Shown here: piece by piece, positions 61,722-64,000 of the stretch
Numbering within the stretch: position 1 is the stretch's first letter
Layout: each line of letters opens with the position of its first letter
Origin: Sulfuracidifex metallicus DSM 6482 = JCM 9184
GTDB taxonomy: Archaea > Thermoproteota > Thermoprotei_A > Sulfolobales > Sulfolobaceae
NCBI GenBank assembly: GCA_032834875.1
Contig: CP135238.1
Span: forward strand, 812,011 to 876,010
DNA: 64,000 nt
Direction of reading: 5' to 3'
Made by a program: the position numbers and the translations under genes
Notes under the pieces: model-generated
Databases searched by the model: none
What the model was told of the DNA's origin: nothing
What the model saw: the letters and a program-made list of their open reading frames with translations, nothing else

Positions 61722-62210
61722 TTGAAATTAGCTGTCTGGTTAGACGGAGTCATATTTAAGGCAAATCTGACCGAAAGATTGTACAAGATATACAAAGAAG
61801 GCTCATTCGAGTTGCCCACCTTAGGTAACGCTGAGACATATGGGGACTATTTGGTTCTGAAGGAGTACGAAAAGGACATGGCAATTCTCTCCCCCTTCTC
61901 AAAGGAAGAAACGGAGAGACTTTTAAAAAAGGTTCAACTTAAGCCAAGCATCTTAGTGTATAACAAGGGCAAGACGAAGCCTTCGCTAATACCTTACAAG
62001 GAGCTATTTGAGGTCAGCGAATGGGATCCGCTGGAAGTGATAACCATAGGAGCTTCCCCGTTGGATCTGCTTTCTTGTAGGTTCTATGATTCCAGGGTGA
62101 GGATAATCTGTGTCAATAGAAGAGAGGAATGCGACAAGTATTCTCCCACTTTCATGATAAATGATCTGAACGAGCTGGGAAGAGCCCTAAGAACTCTGAA
62201 GGTTACATGA
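61722..62210 (+). CDS. Uncharacterised HAD-like protein, 162 aa
   Basis: TTG start at 61722, about 27 bases after a TATA box (TTTATAAATT, 61689-61698), so the message is probably leaderless and begins at the TTG. The fold looks HAD-like: LAVWLDGVIFKAN at the start (motif I with D-x-x replaced by D-G-V), then VITIGASPLDLLSCRFYDSRVRIICVNRR resembling motif IV and the following strand. Catalytic acids are incomplete, so it may be non-enzymatic. It is divergent from the lipoyl-carrier operon. Confidence 0.65.
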   Translation: MKLAVWLDGVIFKANLTERLYKIYKEGSFELPTLGNAETYGDYLVLKEYEKDMAILSPFSKEETERLLKKVQLKPSILVYNKGKTKPSLIPYKELFEVSEWDPLEVITIGASPLDLLSCRFYDSRVRIICVNRREECDKYSPTFMINDLNELGRALRTLKVT

Positions 62211-62274
62211 AGTCATTCCTTTTTTATTAATTTTTATTAATCTGGTCAATTTTTAATCTAGAGATAGACAAGTT

Positions 62275-62874
62275 TTATTCCATGTATTGCGTTGGATCTG
62301 TAATATTAGCACTCTTAAATGCTATTTTCCTATGTTCGCATTGGGAACATTTACCGCAATGCTTCTCATGTCCTAACATGCACGAGTAAGTTATTGAAGG
62401 ATCTAAGCCGTTCTTTACGCCCATCTTGAGAACTATTGCCTTGCTCAAATTAACGAAAGGAGTAGATAGCTTTACCCCTACGGTTTCACCTAATATCTTA
62501 AGATCCCTGAGTATGGTCGCCTTGTTCGGTTCATATTCACAGTCCTCGTTTATAGTAGCTAAAACCACTTCGTCATATCCCTTCTCTGCGGCGTAAGTTA
62601 ACGCTGTAGATACAAGGATGACGTTCCTATGTTTGATTGGTTCATGAGGTCTCATCCACTCTCCTTGGGCGAAGACGTCTCCGAGTCCTTTCACGTCAAC
62701 CTCAATTAGCTTCATTTCAAGGTCCTTCACCACCTTCATGACTGCCTTCTTCTGTTGCTTAAACGACCTTTGACCGTAGTTGAAGAATATGGCGTCTACG
62801 TCATCCATCTTAGATAATATGTATGCCGCTGAAGACGAATCCATTCCTCCTGAAAGCAGCAAGAGACTTTTCAT
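62275..62874 (-). CDS. queC: 7-cyano-7-deazaguanine synthase QueC
   Basis: A 199-residue ATP-pyrophosphatase enzyme. P-loop motif LLLLSGGMDSSSAAYIL (residues 3-19). The zinc site at the C-terminus is YSCMLGHEKHCGKCSQCEHR (four Cys, about 166-182). Other QueC blocks are FFNYGQRSFKQQKKAV and TPFVNLSKAIVLKMGVKNG. It makes preQ0 from carboxy-deazaguanine for archaeosine in tRNA. Slightly shorter than bacterial QueC. It is divergent from the gene at 62914. Confidence 0.95.
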   Translation of the reverse strand: MKSLLLLSGGMDSSSAAYILSKMDDVDAIFFNYGQRSFKQQKKAVMKVVKDLEMKLIEVDVKGLGDVFAQGEWMRPHEPIKHRNVILVSTALTYAAEKGYDEVVLATINEDCEYEPNKATILRDLKILGETVGVKLSTPFVNLSKAIVLKMGVKNGLDPSITYSCMLGHEKHCGKCSQCEHRKIAFKSANITDPTQYME

Positions 62875-62913
62875 CTTTTCATCATTTTAATACCGACTCT
62901 CAAATCTATATAT

Positions 62914-63267
62914 ATGGCATCAGTAGAGAACGAGGCAAAGAAAATAGCCTCAACTTACGCCAGATGGCTCAGGAACCCGGAAGACGCTCTCTTCGGCAAA
63001 GGTGGTGAGGGATGCGTTTCAGCCATGTATAAGAGGATTAAAGAAGCACATACTAAGGATGAAATAAGGGAGATTCTCAACTTAAGTCAATACCAAATGG
63101 AGAGAAATACCATGAACGACCTTACACGTTTCATCAATGACTTGAACAACAAAATAAACCCTATGTCAGATGAAGAAGCTGTAAAGTTCGTCATAGAGGT
63201 CTTTCGCTACTTCCAAATAGCCCTGGCTACCAAACTCCACGATATGAATAGGGGCTTGTGGATGTAA
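62914..63267 (+). CDS. Uncharacterised helical protein, 117 aa
   Basis: An all-alpha, acidic-basic protein (ENEAKKIASTYARWLRNPEDALFGKGGEGCVSAMYKRIKEAH...). No known motif and no membrane helix. TATA-like ATATATATGG is directly at the start. It shares a 39-base divergent promoter region with queC. Function unknown. Confidence 0.6.
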   Translation: MASVENEAKKIASTYARWLRNPEDALFGKGGEGCVSAMYKRIKEAHTKDEIREILNLSQYQMERNTMNDLTRFINDLNNKINPMSDEEAVKFVIEVFRYFQIALATKLHDMNRGLWM

Positions 63268-63335
63268 TATCGGGAATTACCTTTTTTTCTTTAATAAGGT
63301 AAGATTTATATATTTGTTATTAGCTTTTATATCAT

Positions 63336-63710
63336 ATGGAAATAGAGAATGTTAAAATACGTTTACCTTCAGGAAAGGAAGCTAGTTTAATAGACGCTTT
63401 AGGTTTCTGTTATGACATTTCAGACACCGACTTTCAGGTTTTGAGAGTTCTCATGAAGGGCACTGGAAAGACAGAGGATGAGCTGTCGTCTATGTTGCAC
63501 CTGAGTAAAGCCTCCATAAATAGATCCGTGAACAAGTTGGCATCCCTAGGTTTCATAGAGAGGGAGAAGGATCCTAACAGCAAGGGGGGAAGACCTAGGT
63601 TTATATATACTTCAATTTCTTATGAGAAACTAACCGAGAAGATAGCTAGAGACTTTAAGTACTGTGCGGATATCTTCTCTGGCTCCTTCGGTAACGAATT
63701 CGCCCACTAA
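63336..63710 (+). CDS. Winged-helix transcriptional regulator (MarR/TrmB-like), paralogue of the 60371 gene
   Basis: A 124-residue wHTH: N-terminal [60 protein letters not shown], wing [10 protein letters not shown] and C-terminal helix [13 protein letters not shown]. Same length and plan as the protein at 60371, so the pair arose by duplication. A TATA box (ATTTATATATT, about 63304-63314) lies about 25-30 bases upstream. No palindromes like those at 60241 are seen here. The extra Cys residues in the N- and C-terminal parts (FCYD, YCAD) may allow redox or metal sensing. Confidence 0.82.
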   Translation: MEIENVKIRLPSGKEASLIDALGFCYDISDTDFQVLRVLMKGTGKTEDELSSMLHLSKASINRSVNKLASLGFIEREKDPNSKGGRPRFIYTSISYEKLTEKIARDFKYCADIFSGSFGNEFAH

Positions 63711-63769
63711 TATTTAGATTATATTTCAATTAAATTGAAAATATTTCTTCTTTTAACTAAAATTTTTTC

Positions 63770-63925
63770 TCATTTACATTTGTAAATAAACTTCTCCGGC
63801 TCCTTTCTGAACACGAGCAGGCACATCTCAGTGTCGAAGTAGTATATCATTTCCTCAACTATTTCCTTGTAAGGTGTACATTCAGCTTCAAACAATCTAT
63901 TACAAACTGGACAGACTACCTTCAT
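63770..63925 (-). CDS. Small YHS/TRASH-like metal-binding protein, 51 aa
   Basis: ATG at 63925 (minus strand) opens a 51-codon frame: MKVVCPVCNRLFEAECTPYK... with Cys at the C-x2-C of the N-terminus, a further Cys, the aromatic pair IYYFDTEMCLLVF and a final YKCK. Spacing recalls YHS/TRASH treble-clef modules, which bind metals such as copper. It is convergent with the wHTH gene at 63336. Too short to be certain. Confidence 0.6.
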   Translation of the reverse strand: MKVVCPVCNRLFEAECTPYKEIVEEMIYYFDTEMCLLVFRKEPEKFIYKCK

Positions 63926-64000
63926 CCAAAGACGTGAAGAATCATTACATAAAAATTTTTTCTAAGTGTTGCTTTCTTTACTTACACTAAACACATTTTT

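Overview
The window comes from a thermoacidophilic crenarchaeon of the order Sulfolobales. The evidence is the conserved order PCNA2 - primase small subunit - GINS15 - L44e - S27e - aIF2alpha - Nop10, a Sulfolobales-type Trm10, an ArnA/ArnB phospho-signalling cluster, a 4-hydroxybutyryl-CoA dehydratase with all expected iron-sulfur ligands (3-hydroxypropionate/4-hydroxybutyrate CO2 fixation), leaderless promoters, GGTGA ribosome-binding sites inside operons, and an integrated fusellovirus. The genus (Metallosphaera, Acidianus, Sulfuracidifex or relatives) cannot be fixed from the sequence alone.

Bases 1-9420 are the right part of a fusellovirus (SSV-type) provirus. It is recognised by VP1, a VP4/C792-like spike, a run of genes in the usual fuselloviral order (B78-, C166-, A82-, C84-, B277-, A153- and B251-like), and the C-terminal part of a partitioned tyrosine integrase ending in an attR site made of the 3' half of a tRNA gene. 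The tRNA itself, int(N) and the early viral genes must lie to the left of the window. Three viral promoters share one motif. The gene before the spike gene is interrupted by an in-frame stop.

Bases 9421-20340 are core housekeeping genes: CCA-adding enzyme, ThpR, RNase Z, a Trm-G10-type methyltransferase, PRPP synthase, a GPN-loop GTPase, then the replication/translation operon. Bases 20490-26830 hold AglB (N-glycosylation), tRNA-Ile with an intron, an Amt ammonium transporter, a candidate C/D box sRNA, an S9 peptidase and tRNA-Ala(CGC). A solo TnpB element (about 26990-28233) lies just downstream.

Bases 28425-43450 are metabolic: a split CoA-transferase with an acyl-CoA synthetase and an MFS carrier, a phosphodiesterase gene broken by a single amber codon, another candidate C/D box sRNA, AlaX, a GH15 glucosidase/trehalase next to a GT4 glycosyltransferase (likely trehalose or glucan metabolism), 4-hydroxybutyryl-CoA dehydratase and a 5-formyl-THF cyclo-ligase-like protein.

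Bases 43530-47180 encode an Opp/Dpp-type ABC transporter whose two ATPase subunits have both lost canonical catalytic motifs, which is the most unusual host system here. Bases 50360-54290 hold a phospho-signalling cluster (two vWA proteins with repeated Thr-Arg motifs, an FHA/zinc-ribbon protein and a PPP phosphatase). The remainder holds aconitase, MFS and small regulator genes around a dense set of palindromes (60189-60278), an H-protein-like lipoyl carrier, QueC, and several small zinc-binding or uncharacterised proteins.
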